Virus record (IMG/VR): IMGVR_UViG_3300010373_000133
Location: 1 to 24,617 of that record
DNA: 24,617 bases
Reading direction: 5' to 3' (one strand)
Source: a virus
Below are positions 14,901 to 22,431 of the stretch, one piece after another (within the stretch, counting starts at the first letter, position 1; the number at the start of each line of letters is the position of its first letter). The notes beneath the pieces are model-generated. The model searched no databases, was not told the origin of the DNA, and was given only the letters and a program-made list of their open reading frames with translations. The translations under genes were made by a program, and so were the position numbers.

Positions 14901-16558
14901 CCAATACCAAGCAAGCCTGAGAGTAATCCACCTTTACCTACAGTGACTTCTGCGGCTGCTAGTCCCCTCATTGCACTTGTCAATTTAACGGCAGCCACAG
15001 CCGCTACACCCAGAGTGATAGCGAAACCCTGCCATGATCCAAATGCGAAGTTAGTAATTGTATCTAGGACTTCACTAAGGGAACCAAGATGTCCCGTCAA
15101 CAAAAGAACCGCTGCTCCGATAGCTACGAATGAAGCTGTCATAGCTCCACTAAAACCAGCTAGCCTACCAATCGTAGCAAATAGCCTCATAAACGTTCCT
15201 GCCAAGAATGTTACCGCGCCTCCCACCAGCAAGAAGGCTGCTGAGTACGCGGCGAACCTAGATATAGTTGCTCTAGTGCTTTTATCTAGACTAGTCCACC
15301 AGTGAATAACATTTTGAATTGGGCCGGAAAGTTTAAGAAGTGCAGGAACTAGATCAGCACCAACTTCAAGCGCAAGAGCTTTCAACTGATTAACGAATAC
15401 TCCCCACTTAACACCAGTTGTTGCTTCCATCGCCTTTAGTGAATTCTGGAACTCTCCATGATCCTCTCGTACCTTTTTGAGCATTTCAAGATACGATGCA
15501 CCGTCTTTACCAGCTTTATCAAAGAACTGCACCAAAAAGGTAAATGCCCGTCTTGCTTGCATAGTACCTTGATTTCCACTAATATTCTTAAAGAAGTTCA
15601 TCGCATCGGTTCCACCTCGTTTTAGCTGAGGGAACCTTTGAATGATACGACCAAGAATCTCATGCAAAGGCAGCAAATGATGATTTACGTCTTGAATAGT
15701 AACACCAGCGTCCTTAAGACCAGCAAGCATCTTAGGAGTTGCTAGAGCCTCTAGAACGCGAGCAAAACCAACACGAGACTTAGCAACATCAAGGTGTCTT
15801 GTCAAGAATGCAAACGTACCAGCCATTTCTAGGAATGACTGATTTGATGCCCTTGCAGCAGGCCCGATCGTACTCATAGAAGTAGCAAAGTCTTTAAACG
15901 TCATGCGGCCATAGCGTACTGCTGCAAACATTTGATCTAATCTCTTCGGTAGCTTTGAAACATCATTGCCGAAGTTGTTGAGAACAACGATACCGGCATC
16001 GGTAGCGGTTTGAACATCTGTTTGTCCCGCTACTGCCGCCTGTGCGAAAAGTTTTAGAGCCTTTCTGCCCTTCCCAAAGTTAACGTCGGTCGAAGAGTAA
16101 ATATCGTATGCAGCCTTAGAGAAGTCCTCTGCTGAAGCAGGAAACTCTGTCATAAGCTGGCGAATATCAGCTTGTAAGATTTTGGAGTTCTTAGACGTTT
16201 CTGTAAAAGAATGTCCAATCTTTCTAGTCTGCGTTGCAGCCAGGGTTACACTAGTATCGAATTTAGCAGCATTGTTAGCCATAACAGCGAGAGAGCCGCC
16301 GAGTACAAGTCCTGCATACTCAGCGACTCTCGCTGTGTGCTGAAGAATCCTACCACCAGCAGAAACTCGTTCCCACCTAATTCGGTTTAGAGCCTTACTG
16401 TAGGCATCCACATCACCAGTAGCGTTTGCCAAGCCTCTAGCTCTAAAGGCAGTTTCCTGCATCGCGCCAATAGTACGCATATCTCTAGCAACGCTCCTAA
16501 GAGCGCCGCTAGCCTGGTTCTGTGCCCTGACTATGAGTAGAAGTTCGCTGGCTCTCAT
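11951..16558 (-). CDS. Tape measure protein
   Basis: 1535 aa, the longest gene. Residues 100-390 match the TP901 core of tape measure proteins (LTEFPASAEDFSKAAYD-like region, LEALATPKMLAGLKDAGVTI). Residues 435-610 hold several hydrophobic, Gly/Ala-rich segments typical of the membrane-inserting part. Helical coiled-coil sections follow, with three related modules containing LGP (see repeat feature). Tape measures set tail length at roughly 0.15 nm per residue, so about 230 nm is expected. The start overlaps the chaperone frameshift ORF by 50 nt with a poor SD. Confidence 0.95.
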   Translation of the reverse strand: MRASELLLIVRAQNQASGALRSVARDMRTIGAMQETAFRARGLANATGDVDAYSKALNRIRWERVSAGGRILQHTARVAEYAGLVLGGSLAVMANNAAKFDTSVTLAATQTRKIGHSFTETSKNSKILQADIRQLMTEFPASAEDFSKAAYDIYSSTDVNFGKGRKALKLFAQAAVAGQTDVQTATDAGIVVLNNFGNDVSKLPKRLDQMFAAVRYGRMTFKDFATSMSTIGPAARASNQSFLEMAGTFAFLTRHLDVAKSRVGFARVLEALATPKMLAGLKDAGVTIQDVNHHLLPLHEILGRIIQRFPQLKRGGTDAMNFFKNISGNQGTMQARRAFTFLVQFFDKAGKDGASYLEMLKKVREDHGEFQNSLKAMEATTGVKWGVFVNQLKALALEVGADLVPALLKLSGPIQNVIHWWTSLDKSTRATISRFAAYSAAFLLVGGAVTFLAGTFMRLFATIGRLAGFSGAMTASFVAIGAAVLLLTGHLGSLSEVLDTITNFAFGSWQGFAITLGVAAVAAVKLTSAMRGLAAAEVTVGKGGLLSGLLGIGGNVAAGARTGLAAGGLRGMLAGASAGAAGLGAALAPVAGVVAAIGGGLLLWKLHMMEAASEAKKLKEAFDIGAAPRKFGDVFQHLTGSTEDVERARLNIRGINREISSLTKQLSTAKGAQRLDIIDQLKTLTMDRADAMNALATAVGKNNIQFNAFSKQLGSFVAIRDKAKALSGEIARLQDQLQRPGGARFSGVINSQIASLMRQFRALESQATASSVGVQKTFTQIIQGWAKIGEFKMPTDKIMGDLFNVARRMGRMITIPEVRALIKAEVDPASARALPGKIGAIFRNVKAQRIKVEADDSATKKLQAAQKLIPKGLRFPAFTFPSPEPQIKKAHAAAQNAMKPINAHIKVHPPGSGELAIIGGNITAGIQAGMTPVHQSVVKDVTVNQFKNVLGIHSPSTLMAKEVGIPLVEGIVKGILESQGTIEKAATASITFFESAAIQKAQEAKKRITNALLIGDVAMQAKTLTQFNNAIAKLGRRRVPKDLVDQLAALGPDSAKFISQIANMSEKELRRYVAAWRRANAQVKRSMRETQEDIRNASKQMHDDMMSNITSTFNSIQDKNIGQFGTIFQGPTNLAGMTGDAFKQAMEDYNNQANDFRNQIKDLNQQIVDAQNEASQRLADAIKSRADELQQAMGQLFSGDWITGTQVQTKLDWGKKLGFDDLQKDLQMQVDKFARWRSDLTAIAAKVPPELAAQLEALGPEAVDKLEVLNSGSKEQIAAYVALWQQGQNQIAAVAAKTTVDTSDITAKINDILSQIDDVTQKLSALQMPHQLTAEDIINDLKAQQNQWVEYGDILQSLADRGLPAELLQQLEQLGPDALPYLRVLNTMTDTQLGELANTFKTNQELITQQSIKELNTQLDIWFAYGKKIGLELVAGIASVAPRLNVYFKDLISQLITQGGFARPGPLPNIDEGTPNPVPPLGGASSSGAGSDGGLGRFEGGTTYNYNLTVNQAQDASLASTLETATFRLANRNVE
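12342..13462 (-). repeat. Three related LGP modules in the tape measure
   Basis: Modules lie at about 13317-13462, 12691-12831 and 12342-12489 (near residues 1035-1080, 1245-1290 and 1357-1405). They share P-x-x-L-x-x-QL-x-x-LGP-[DE]-[AS], then a Leu-Asn or Ile-Ala turn, and a Y-x-x-x-W-like end. Examples are VDQLAALGPDSAKF, AAQLEALGPEAVDKL and LQQLEQLGPDALPYL. Spacing is uneven (about 210 and 120 residues). Confidence 0.7.
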
Positions 16559-17254
16559 CTTGTGCTTCTGCTAACTTGTTAGCTGCTCTATTTCTACTTT
16601 CGATCTTCTTGTTCTCGTCTTCTCTAACTGCGTCGAATGCTTGCAGGACTTTTTCGAGTTTTCGGAGTTTATTCCTGTCCTGGTCTAGTATTCCACCGGA
16701 TTCAGGTAATGATCTCGTTTTCTCACTTATGTATCCTATCAGCACCCATTCCTTAGCTTCAGTATATAGAGCTAAGTCGTAGTCGAAGACGTGTCTGCTT
16801 CTTCCTTTGAGGATGAGGTAGACCGCTTGATAAAATCCTCTAGTGACTCTTCATCCATATCCTCATTAAGATCACTGAGGATGCTCTCAATCTCTGAGCC
16901 GACTTTAGGATCAAGCAGCTTGATTGTCATTGGATTAGCAAAATCCAACTTATTGCCAGCAGCGTCCAAAAGGTTATGGTCGCCAATGCAATAAGAGAAG
17001 TCGAATTGAACAGAAGCTTCGTTCAACTGTTCAAGATCAAGCTTCTGTCCAGTCTCTTCACCCCTGCTACGCTTTCTAGCAGCAACCTCCATACTCATCT
17101 TAGTTGCTTTATCACGCCTAGAAAGCTTCATCCCATAAGGAAGGGGACGAACCATAACGTACCCTGGTTCGTCCCCCGGGATATTGGGATCAGCAGGAGC
17201 GCTCTTAAGTTCTTTCCGAACGTACGTATTCGGATCAACAGTTACGACTGGCAT
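16509..17254 (-). CDS. Tail assembly chaperone, long frameshifted form
   Basis: The short chaperone frame ends at 16772. An open -1 frame runs from just after a TGA near 16852 to the stop at 16509 and continues as DYDLALYTEAKEWVLIGYIS with a charged helical tail. That second part has no good start of its own (only a GTG at 16745, inside conserved-looking sequence). This matches the lambda G/G-T arrangement found before the tape measure in most siphoviruses: a -1 slip yields a fusion of about 248 aa. The helical, Lys/Glu-rich C-terminus fits the tape-measure-binding T domain. Confidence 0.7.
16772..17254 (-). CDS. Tail assembly chaperone, short form (G-like)
   Basis: 160 aa, ATG 17254 after AAGGAGAG. 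The N-terminus holds PYVMVRPLPYG-like strands (residues 30-45, EPGYVMVRPLPYGMKLSRRD) and a mixed helical middle. The C-terminus is an acidic, Ser/Thr tail (DEESLEDFIKRS, then ending TSSTTT). It has the position, size and acidic character of siphovirus gpG proteins, which wrap the tape measure during assembly and are lost from the mature tail. Most translation should stop here. Confidence 0.75.
   Translation of the reverse strand: MPVVTVDPNTYVRKELKSAPADPNIPGDEPGYVMVRPLPYGMKLSRRDKATKMSMEVAARKRSRGEETGQKLDLEQLNEASVQFDFSYCIGDHNLLDAAGNKLDFANPMTIKLLDPKVGSEIESILSDLNEDMDEESLEDFIKRSTSSSKEEADTSSTTT
16802..16808 (-). promoter_or_regulatory. Candidate -1 frameshift slippery site
   Basis: Within the 79-nt window where a -1 shift is possible (16851-16772), the best heptamer is A AAG GAA (minus strand 16808-16802). 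The P-site AAG re-pairs with AAA; the A-site pairing is imperfect. It is not a canonical X XXY YYZ, so the exact site is uncertain. Confidence 0.3.
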
Positions 17255-17330
17255 CTCACTCTCCTTGTTATTGATACCGTATTACTAGAACTAGTTACTA
17301 AACGGCGCTCCCTTTGCGTAGTAGTGGCTT

Positions 17331-17447
17331 CTACGCTTCGGATTCGTCGGAAGAACCTTCTTCCGAGTTGCCACTATCATCAGCAGGTGCAGCCTCACTA
17401 GGAGTTTCCTCACTAGGCTGCGGCGTTTCCATCGGAGTTTCGCTCAT
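17331..17447 (-). CDS. 38-aa acidic Pro/Glu/Ser protein
   Basis: The ORF starts MSETPMETPQPSEETPSEAA and ends EEGSSDESEA. It has no Lys or Arg at all and 12 acidic residues. The SD AAGGAGGG lies eight bases before ATG 17447 and is among the strongest in the window. It sits between the tail tube and the chaperones. The ETP repeats resemble the disordered tail of the 130-aa protein encoded at 18555-18947. It is probably a disordered assembly factor; function unknown. Confidence 0.6.
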   Translation of the reverse strand: MSETPMETPQPSEETPSEAAPADDSGNSEEGSSDESEA

Positions 17448-17465
17448 TGAGTTATCCCTCCTTTC

Positions 17466-17540
17466 CTAAAAGATAAAGAAGTAACGGTACTCTCTAATTC
17501 CACCCGGAAAAACATGGAAAAAGTTGATGATATGATGCAT
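17466..17540 (-). CDS. Possible 24-aa aromatic micro-ORF
   Basis: It reads MHHIINFFHVFPGG and then IREYRYFFIF. ATG 17540 follows TAGGAGAG by six bases, immediately after the tail tube stop. The aromatic, hydrophobic content is unusual. It may be a leader-type micro-ORF or simply spacer; only the SD and intact frame support it. Confidence 0.35.
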   Translation of the reverse strand: MHHIINFFHVFPGGIREYRYFFIF

Positions 17541-17550
17541 TCTATCTCTC

Positions 17551-18555
17551 CTATGTAATAGAAACGGCAGACTTGACAACGATTGCATACGGGTTGCCAC
17601 CAACCTGTGAAAGACCATGACCTGTAACGCCAGCCATAATCAAATCACCGATACCTGCAAGGTTGATATCATATGCATCGTAGGCACTTCTGTTAAACGT
17701 GATCTGCACAGCCTCAGTAGAAGCTGAGAACAATCCAGCAGGCCGCACAGACTCCAATCTAACCGCGCGAGTTGACGCATTCTTGAAGTTATCAAACTCT
17801 GTTCGGTTAATGAAGTCAAGCTCAGTCGTATAACCGGCCTCAGTCTTACCGAAGCTAATATACGAAGCACCGCGAGTTGCCATAATTCGGTTCTGAGCAG
17901 CAGCATTGTAGTTGAATGTAGCAGTAAATCCGTTGAAGTCAACAGAAGCAGAACCGAACGTAGGTGCAGAACCGCTAGCTGCAACATAGATGCTATGAGC
18001 ATCAGCACCGAACAATTCAGGAGTAGCCCATGTAGGTGTACCAACGGCGCCAACAGCCTCGGAAACACCAAGGATACCCATAGTAACCTTAAGGACTCCG
18101 TTGTCGATCGTGAACTCCCAGTTGTTAACAACACAACCGGCGTAAATAAACACAACACCGTTACGAACAATCGTCAGTGAGCAGGTACGAGGAACTGCGC
18201 CAGATGCCGCAGTTGACGCGCTACCAGCAGATGAAGGCGTAAAGGTGTAAGTCCACGGATCAGCAGCACCCGTCTTAGAAATAGCATGACGAGAGCAGTA
18301 CAACATATGAGGCAACCAGTTTGTATCAACCTCGGCTGTAATATCGCCCTCAACATGATAATACGAGGACTTAACATCATTGTCGATAGTCTGCTGGCGA
18401 ATAGCCTCTGAGTAATACTTATCCTCAACATAGTGAAGGTTCTCACTAAGAATCGGAATCCACACAGGCGTACCAGTAGACGTATCAACGGCAGTACCAA
18501 GAGTTGATTCAAACTGAAAACCTACATAACCACCACCACCTAGACCGGCAGGCAT
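17551..18555 (-). CDS. Major tail tube protein
   Basis: 334 aa. It is beta-rich with Gly/Ala/Ser loops; features include GGGGYVGFQFESTLGTAVDT at the N-terminus, WIPILSENLHYVEDKYYSEA, a DVKSSYYHVEGDITAEVDT strand pair, and a Gly/Asn-rich C-terminal half (WEFTIDNGVLKVTMGILG). This matches phage tail tube proteins in size and position (after the terminator, before the chaperones). Its start overlaps the upstream stop (TAATG). It should be one of the two most abundant virion proteins. Confidence 0.8.
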   Translation of the reverse strand: MPAGLGGGGYVGFQFESTLGTAVDTSTGTPVWIPILSENLHYVEDKYYSEAIRQQTIDNDVKSSYYHVEGDITAEVDTNWLPHMLYCSRHAISKTGAADPWTYTFTPSSAGSASTAASGAVPRTCSLTIVRNGVVFIYAGCVVNNWEFTIDNGVLKVTMGILGVSEAVGAVGTPTWATPELFGADAHSIYVAASGSAPTFGSASVDFNGFTATFNYNAAAQNRIMATRGASYISFGKTEAGYTTELDFINRTEFDNFKNASTRAVRLESVRPAGLFSASTEAVQITFNRSAYDAYDINLAGIGDLIMAGVTGHGLSQVGGNPYAIVVKSAVSIT

Positions 18556-18947
18556 TATGTCTCACCCCCCGAAGTGCTAGTAATGGCTTCCGGCAAAGTT
18601 ACAGTCTCTTCAATAGGCGTTTCTTGCGTTGCAGGAGTTTCCTCAGTAGCAGTAACTTCCTCATTTGCAGCAGTAATAGCTTCAAGATCAGGAGGCGGCG
18701 GAGTATCGCTAACATCTACTCCGAGAACTTCATCAATATTCTCGATAGTAGAATCGCCACTTACTGTAACTGCGTCCTGCTCTCCGAGTTTGTCAGTAGC
18801 GGCCATTTGGTATAGAGACACGAAAGTCTTTTCCTGCTCTTCTGTGATCTCTCTCGCTTCTCCATTCTTAAATGCACCAAGGCCAACAATCTCAAACTCC
18901 TGATCGTCTGGATACTGGTCGTTACTGACTGTGACACTAAGAGCCAT
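18555..18947 (-). CDS. Acidic hypothetical protein of the neck/tail module
   Basis: 130 aa, SD GGGAGG before ATG 18947. Residues 1-50 look folded (VTVSNDQYPDDQEFEIVGLG, then FKNGEAREITEEQEKTFVSL). Residues 80-130 are Pro/Thr/Glu-rich and disordered (TATEETPATQETPIEE). No family is recognised. Small proteins with a short beta domain and acidic tail often sit between tail terminator and tube genes in actinophages. Confidence 0.65.
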   Translation of the reverse strand: MALSVTVSNDQYPDDQEFEIVGLGAFKNGEAREITEEQEKTFVSLYQMAATDKLGEQDAVTVSGDSTIENIDEVLGVDVSDTPPPPDLEAITAANEEVTATEETPATQETPIEETVTLPEAITSTSGGET

Positions 18948-18958
18948 TTACCCTCCCT

Positions 18959-19414
18959 TCAGTCTTCCCATCGTTTTTGTGAAAGTGCATACCAGTTGAT
19001 CTTCGTACCTACGACTGGTTCACCCCTTCCCGATCTTGGCGCGTAAACGCCTGGAACAGATGATTCAACGTAACAGAAGATAACCCTCTGACCCAATGTT
19101 TTATCATCTTCTAGCAATGCTTCCAGAGCCGTTGCAAATACCATATCCTCCATGCTGCGTTCTTGATGGGTCTTAGTAATAGCAGCATGATACACCCAAA
19201 TTGTGGTATACAACTCAACGTTGAATGTATGAGTGGCGTGGACTTCCTTTCTCTTCATTCCCCCAGAGACAACCACAGCGGGATAGCGTGGAAGTAGCCT
19301 CTCATCATTCTTACCTACATATTGGATACCGAGTCTCTCCGCGTTATCACTAATAAGCTCTGAAATGGCTTCAACGCATTCCTCGGGAGTTGAGATTAGC
19401 TCGATAACAGCCAT
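18959..19414 (-). CDS. Tail terminator / tail completion-like protein
   Basis: 151 aa. The N-terminal helix (TPEECVEAISELISDNAERL) is followed by PAVVVSGGMKRKEVHATHTF, then NVELYTTIWVYHA strands and an ALEALLEDDKTLGQ helix. The alternating helix/strand layout and size fit the tail terminator family (lambda gpU-like). Gene order (gpG-like morphogenesis protein, then this, then the tube) supports it. It starts with a TAATG overlap with the upstream gene. Confidence 0.6.
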   Translation of the reverse strand: MAVIELISTPEECVEAISELISDNAERLGIQYVGKNDERLLPRYPAVVVSGGMKRKEVHATHTFNVELYTTIWVYHAAITKTHQERSMEDMVFATALEALLEDDKTLGQRVIFCYVESSVPGVYAPRSGRGEPVVGTKINWYALSQKRWED

Positions 19415-20055
19415 TATCCCACCATCGGCCCAAAGCTATGACCGCCACCAGGGGTTCTGAGGATTTGCTGCACTCTACCACTAGGACGTGTATAGAACCC
19501 TGCAACTCCACCCTCAAACCATGCATCGAACAACTCGATGATTTGCAATTCCGCTTCAAAGCTAAATCCTACAAATGGTCTAGGAGGCATACCGCCTGTA
19601 TGAATGTCAATCTCCAAATGTGGATTCTCTTCAGCAAATGCACGAATATGATGGAGTGATCTACCCGTTTCATGGAAAATCCAGTAGGAGGGCAATCCTT
19701 CTGTACTAAAGAACAAATCCGAACCATCTACAAGATAGGCTGCATCGCTAGTTGCTGCACCGCGCATTGCGCCAGTAAGTTGTAGGATGGAATGCTCTCC
19801 CCACCGTCTTATCGTTTCTTCTGACAAAGGTGCCCATGCTTCCCCATTGGGTCCAGTCTCGGTATCGAAGTGGTTTTGCATATCAGCTTTAGCAATACCC
19901 TTCGATGCTTCTAGAGGAACAGCAACGTTTTCTAGGTAACCAGCAAGAGCCATGATTTTGTTCGCAATTTCATTCGGATCAGGAATAAACTCAAAAGAGA
20001 TTACTCCACCACGCGCACCATAGGCCCCTGCTGCTTTACCACTAAAGGTACTCAT
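19414..20055 (-). CDS. Phage virion morphogenesis protein (gpG / HK97 gp10-like)
   Basis: 213 aa. A conserved core is visible: DMQNHFDTETGPNGEAWAPL, SEETIRR, ILQLTGAMRGA, LPSYWIFHETG and PPRPFVGFS. These are landmarks of Mu gpG-type proteins (PF05069), which join head completion and tail attachment. The C-terminal 45 residues are Gly-rich (GGVAGFYTRPSGRVQQ). Its ATG overlaps the upstream connector stop (ATGA). Confidence 0.85.
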   Translation of the reverse strand: MSTFSGKAAGAYGARGGVISFEFIPDPNEIANKIMALAGYLENVAVPLEASKGIAKADMQNHFDTETGPNGEAWAPLSEETIRRWGEHSILQLTGAMRGAATSDAAYLVDGSDLFFSTEGLPSYWIFHETGRSLHHIRAFAEENPHLEIDIHTGGMPPRPFVGFSFEAELQIIELFDAWFEGGVAGFYTRPSGRVQQILRTPGGGHSFGPMVG

Positions 20056-20513
20056 CCAAGCACCTTACCCATTGTGAAGAATGGTCCTACAGTTGTGTCA
20101 TCAGGCCAGAAGAACCCTTCACCTGAAGTTACGGGATTTTCAACTGGAATAGGATTATCGTTAATATCCAGAACGATGTACGTTCCATTCCGAATACCAT
20201 CAATAATCATATTCGCCTCATTGTACAACCCCTGAGCAAACGAACTAACCTCTCCTATATCCTCGCTGTAAAGCGTCGCATAATACTTAGCTGCAATAAT
20301 ACGACCGGCGACACCCCTGATTAGCTCAGGGGTGTCATCCGGTGTATCCCATCCTTGTAGAGTCGTAGCAGAGAACATACCGGCAAGAAGTGAACGAACA
20401 TAACGAGCAGCGTCGATTTGCAGCAAATCATCTTCGCTGTCTTCCATCTTCGCCTTATCATCGGGAAGATGAGTGTTGATGTCGTCAAGACTGGCTAGTA
20501 TCTCTGATGCCAT
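20052..20513 (-). CDS. Head-tail connector (gp36/DUF1320-like)
   Basis: 153 aa from ATG 20513. The frame is open to 20816, but that would overlap the upstream gene by about 300 nt with Arg/Leu-rich shadow sequence, so the later start is chosen. Helices LLQIDAARYVRSLLAGMF and DDTPELIRGVAGRIIAAKYY, then LYNEANMIIDGIRNGTYIV, match the compact helical head-tail connector family seen after capsid genes. The C-terminus contains GEGFFWPDDTTVGPFF. Its start lies just after the upstream stop. Confidence 0.75.
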   Translation of the reverse strand: MASEILASLDDINTHLPDDKAKMEDSEDDLLQIDAARYVRSLLAGMFSATTLQGWDTPDDTPELIRGVAGRIIAAKYYATLYSEDIGEVSSFAQGLYNEANMIIDGIRNGTYIVLDINDNPIPVENPVTSGEGFFWPDDTTVGPFFTMGKVLG

Positions 20514-20517
20514 AACT

Positions 20518-20970
20518 CTACTGATCCGGGTTAACCTGCGAACTACTAGTAGAAGGAGGAGAAGCCTCTGGACTCTGATCCTGCTTCTGGCTTTCCATTT
20601 CTGCAAGAACATCATCGGAGAGTGCTTCACCCTGAAGCATCGTTCCTGTCGCAGCAGCATTAGCTGCGAGAATAGCGCCCATGTTCTCTTCCGAGTTTTC
20701 TGCATCCATGAGTGCGCCTTCCGATGCCTTACGAGCCTGCTCGCGAAGGTAGTTAACAGGACTATCCTGATAAGTATCAGGCATATCAGGATACTCCAAC
20801 GTTCTAACTGCTCCACTTTCTACCAACTGCTTGAACTGGTCATCACTAAGACCAAGCGAATCCTGTGTAACGGTTTCACCGGGCTTAATGACTTCGGTAG
20901 TCCCTGTGTCTCCTGGCTTCTCGCCAGATGTACCAACTTTGATAGGACTCCATGCAACCAAATCAGCCAT
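20518..20970 (-). CDS. Hypothetical head module protein
   Basis: 150 aa, starting MADLVAWSPIKVGTSGEKPG. Residues 38-65 (LGLSDDQFKQLVESGAVRTL and EYPD) form a compact helical motif resembling Mu-like head proteins that carry a short FxxLvesGav segment. The second half is helical and acidic, ending in a Pro/Ser/Gln-rich tail. SD GGAGGG precedes the ATG. Possibly a head completion or decoration-related protein; unknown. Confidence 0.7.
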   Translation of the reverse strand: MADLVAWSPIKVGTSGEKPGDTGTTEVIKPGETVTQDSLGLSDDQFKQLVESGAVRTLEYPDMPDTYQDSPVNYLREQARKASEGALMDAENSEENMGAILAANAAATGTMLQGEALSDDVLAEMESQKQDQSPEASPPSTSSSQVNPDQ

Positions 20971-20988
20971 TGTTTACCCTCCTTCCGT

Positions 20989-21999
20989 TTACGGGACAGC
21001 CGCAACAGCGGTCTTGATAAGATAACCAGCAACGTTAGAGACAATCTTCAAGTCGTAGTTCTGACTGACTCTAACGATATCACTCTTACGAGGTTCCTCA
21101 CGCCACTTATCAGTAGGTCGAATAGTGCCGTCAGGATACGTCCACGCAAAGGTCTTACCAAACGTTTTGGTCTTCTGACCAGGTGCAGTATCGACAATGC
21201 CAACCCACACGTCCTGGCCCCAGAACGAAGTAATAGATTCCGTTGCGTCGATGTTATCAGCCGCATTGTACTTGGAATCGACAATAAACACGTTCTCAGG
21301 TGCAGGAACGTTAAGTAGTGCCTTCCAAGCATCCGGCTCAGTAAGAGAGAAGTTCTTGAAGCGATCCACAACGCGAGGATGCCCTTCAATAACTCCAAGT
21401 GCATCAATCGGGAAGATAGCCGTGTTAGGCCAGCGTCCCGTATCGAGATAAACACGCCTTGCAGCAGTCATCAGATCGTTAACGGGGTTACTCGTTGAAG
21501 AGGTACCGTTTGTATAATCTGACCATTGCTGTGCGCCTGCCAACGTCACCGTATGGTTACCAGGATAGTTAGCAGCATTACGCATAGCGGTAGCGACCTT
21601 CTGTTCCCATTCAAGCATAATGCTTCGTGTAACTAGATCAACCGCATCACGCTCAGGATCAATCTGCAAATCACCACCGAAAACGGCGTTTGCGAGTCCA
21701 CCCTGCGAACTAAGTTCCTGACGCTCTTCATCGTGAATCGGAGCCTGTAGCGAATGCTCCTTGACGAAGAACACATCTTCACTCCACTTACCCCCACGAA
21801 CCTCGTTAGCAACTGTACCCGGCTCGCGGCGAGAGGGGAAGATGATCCAGTTACTTCTGTCATAAACGCGATACCGACCTGACTTAGTAGATACCGGAGT
21901 AATCGGGAACAGACGATTTGCATACAAAGTCTGATCCTGAAAACCCGTACTAAATCCTGTTAGGATCGGATCGCTATAAAGTGTACCGGGATCGTACAA
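20989..21999 (-). CDS. Major capsid protein
   Basis: 336 aa with a TTG start (SD GGGGTGAG); no nearby ATG in frame. Features consistent with an HK97-fold capsid protein are: an N-terminal arm (LTGFSTGFQDQTLYANRLFP), GGKWSEDVFFVKEHSLQAPI, an E-loop-like charged part, a helix EWEQKVATAMRNAANY, TGRWPNTAIFPIDALGVIEG in the P-domain and a C-terminal beta strand set with GYLIKTAVAAVP. It is flanked by decoration and connector genes. A TTG start for the most abundant head protein is unexpected. Confidence 0.85.
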   Translation of the reverse strand: MYDPGTLYSDPILTGFSTGFQDQTLYANRLFPITPVSTKSGRYRVYDRSNWIIFPSRREPGTVANEVRGGKWSEDVFFVKEHSLQAPIHDEERQELSSQGGLANAVFGGDLQIDPERDAVDLVTRSIMLEWEQKVATAMRNAANYPGNHTVTLAGAQQWSDYTNGTSSTSNPVNDLMTAARRVYLDTGRWPNTAIFPIDALGVIEGHPRVVDRFKNFSLTEPDAWKALLNVPAPENVFIVDSKYNAADNIDATESITSFWGQDVWVGIVDTAPGQKTKTFGKTFAWTYPDGTIRPTDKWREEPRKSDIVRVSQNYDLKIVSNVAGYLIKTAVAAVP

Positions 22000-22015
22000 T
22001 TATCTCACCCCCTCA

Positions 22016-22417
22016 CTATGCCTTGATGTACTTGACGATTGCAAGATCAACTGCAATACGCTGACCAGCAGCAGTAGAAGCCTGACGTGCAACTCCCCAA
22101 ACCCTATGAGTTGAAGCAGCAGCTTGTACCCTACCATCAGCGGCAACAGTTACATCTGCACCCCTGGCGATAACACCAGCGTTTGCAGACCCAACTTCCC
22201 ACTCAGTAGTACCATCTTCACGAACGCTTGCACCCTTGCCTTTAGCAAGCTCAGCAGCACTAACACCAAACTGAGCAACACCAATTCCAGCTTCTCCCAA
22301 CACAGTACAGGGAGTTACAGACTCGGGGTTAGTACCAGCCTTTACCGCACGAAAAGCAGTAATCGCGGCATCAGCATCGTAGCCCTTATCCCTTTGAAAG
22401 TTACCGTATGAAGGCAT
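22016..22417 (-). CDS. Capsid decoration protein (DUF2190-like)
   Basis: 133 aa with repeated Ala/Gly/Val strands: DAAITAFRAVKAGTNP, TVLGEAGIGVAQFGVSAA and STHRVWGVARQASTAAGQRI. This matches small cement proteins located between protease/scaffold and capsid genes. Cement trimers stabilise the expanded capsid. SD GGGGG precedes ATG 22417. Confidence 0.75.
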   Translation of the reverse strand: MPSYGNFQRDKGYDADAAITAFRAVKAGTNPESVTPCTVLGEAGIGVAQFGVSAAELAKGKGASVREDGTTEWEVGSANAGVIARGADVTVAADGRVQAAASTHRVWGVARQASTAAGQRIAVDLAIVKYIKA

Positions 22418-22431
22418 CTATAACCCCCTTT

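Noticed and set aside
17281-17298. ACTAG/CTAGT inverted repeat before the chaperone gene
   Set aside because: Five-base arms with a two-base spacer are too short to support a terminator or operator.
20514-20816. N-terminal extension of the connector ORF
   Set aside because: It overlaps the upstream gene in another frame with Arg/Leu-rich shadow sequence; ATG 20513 gives a coherent protein.
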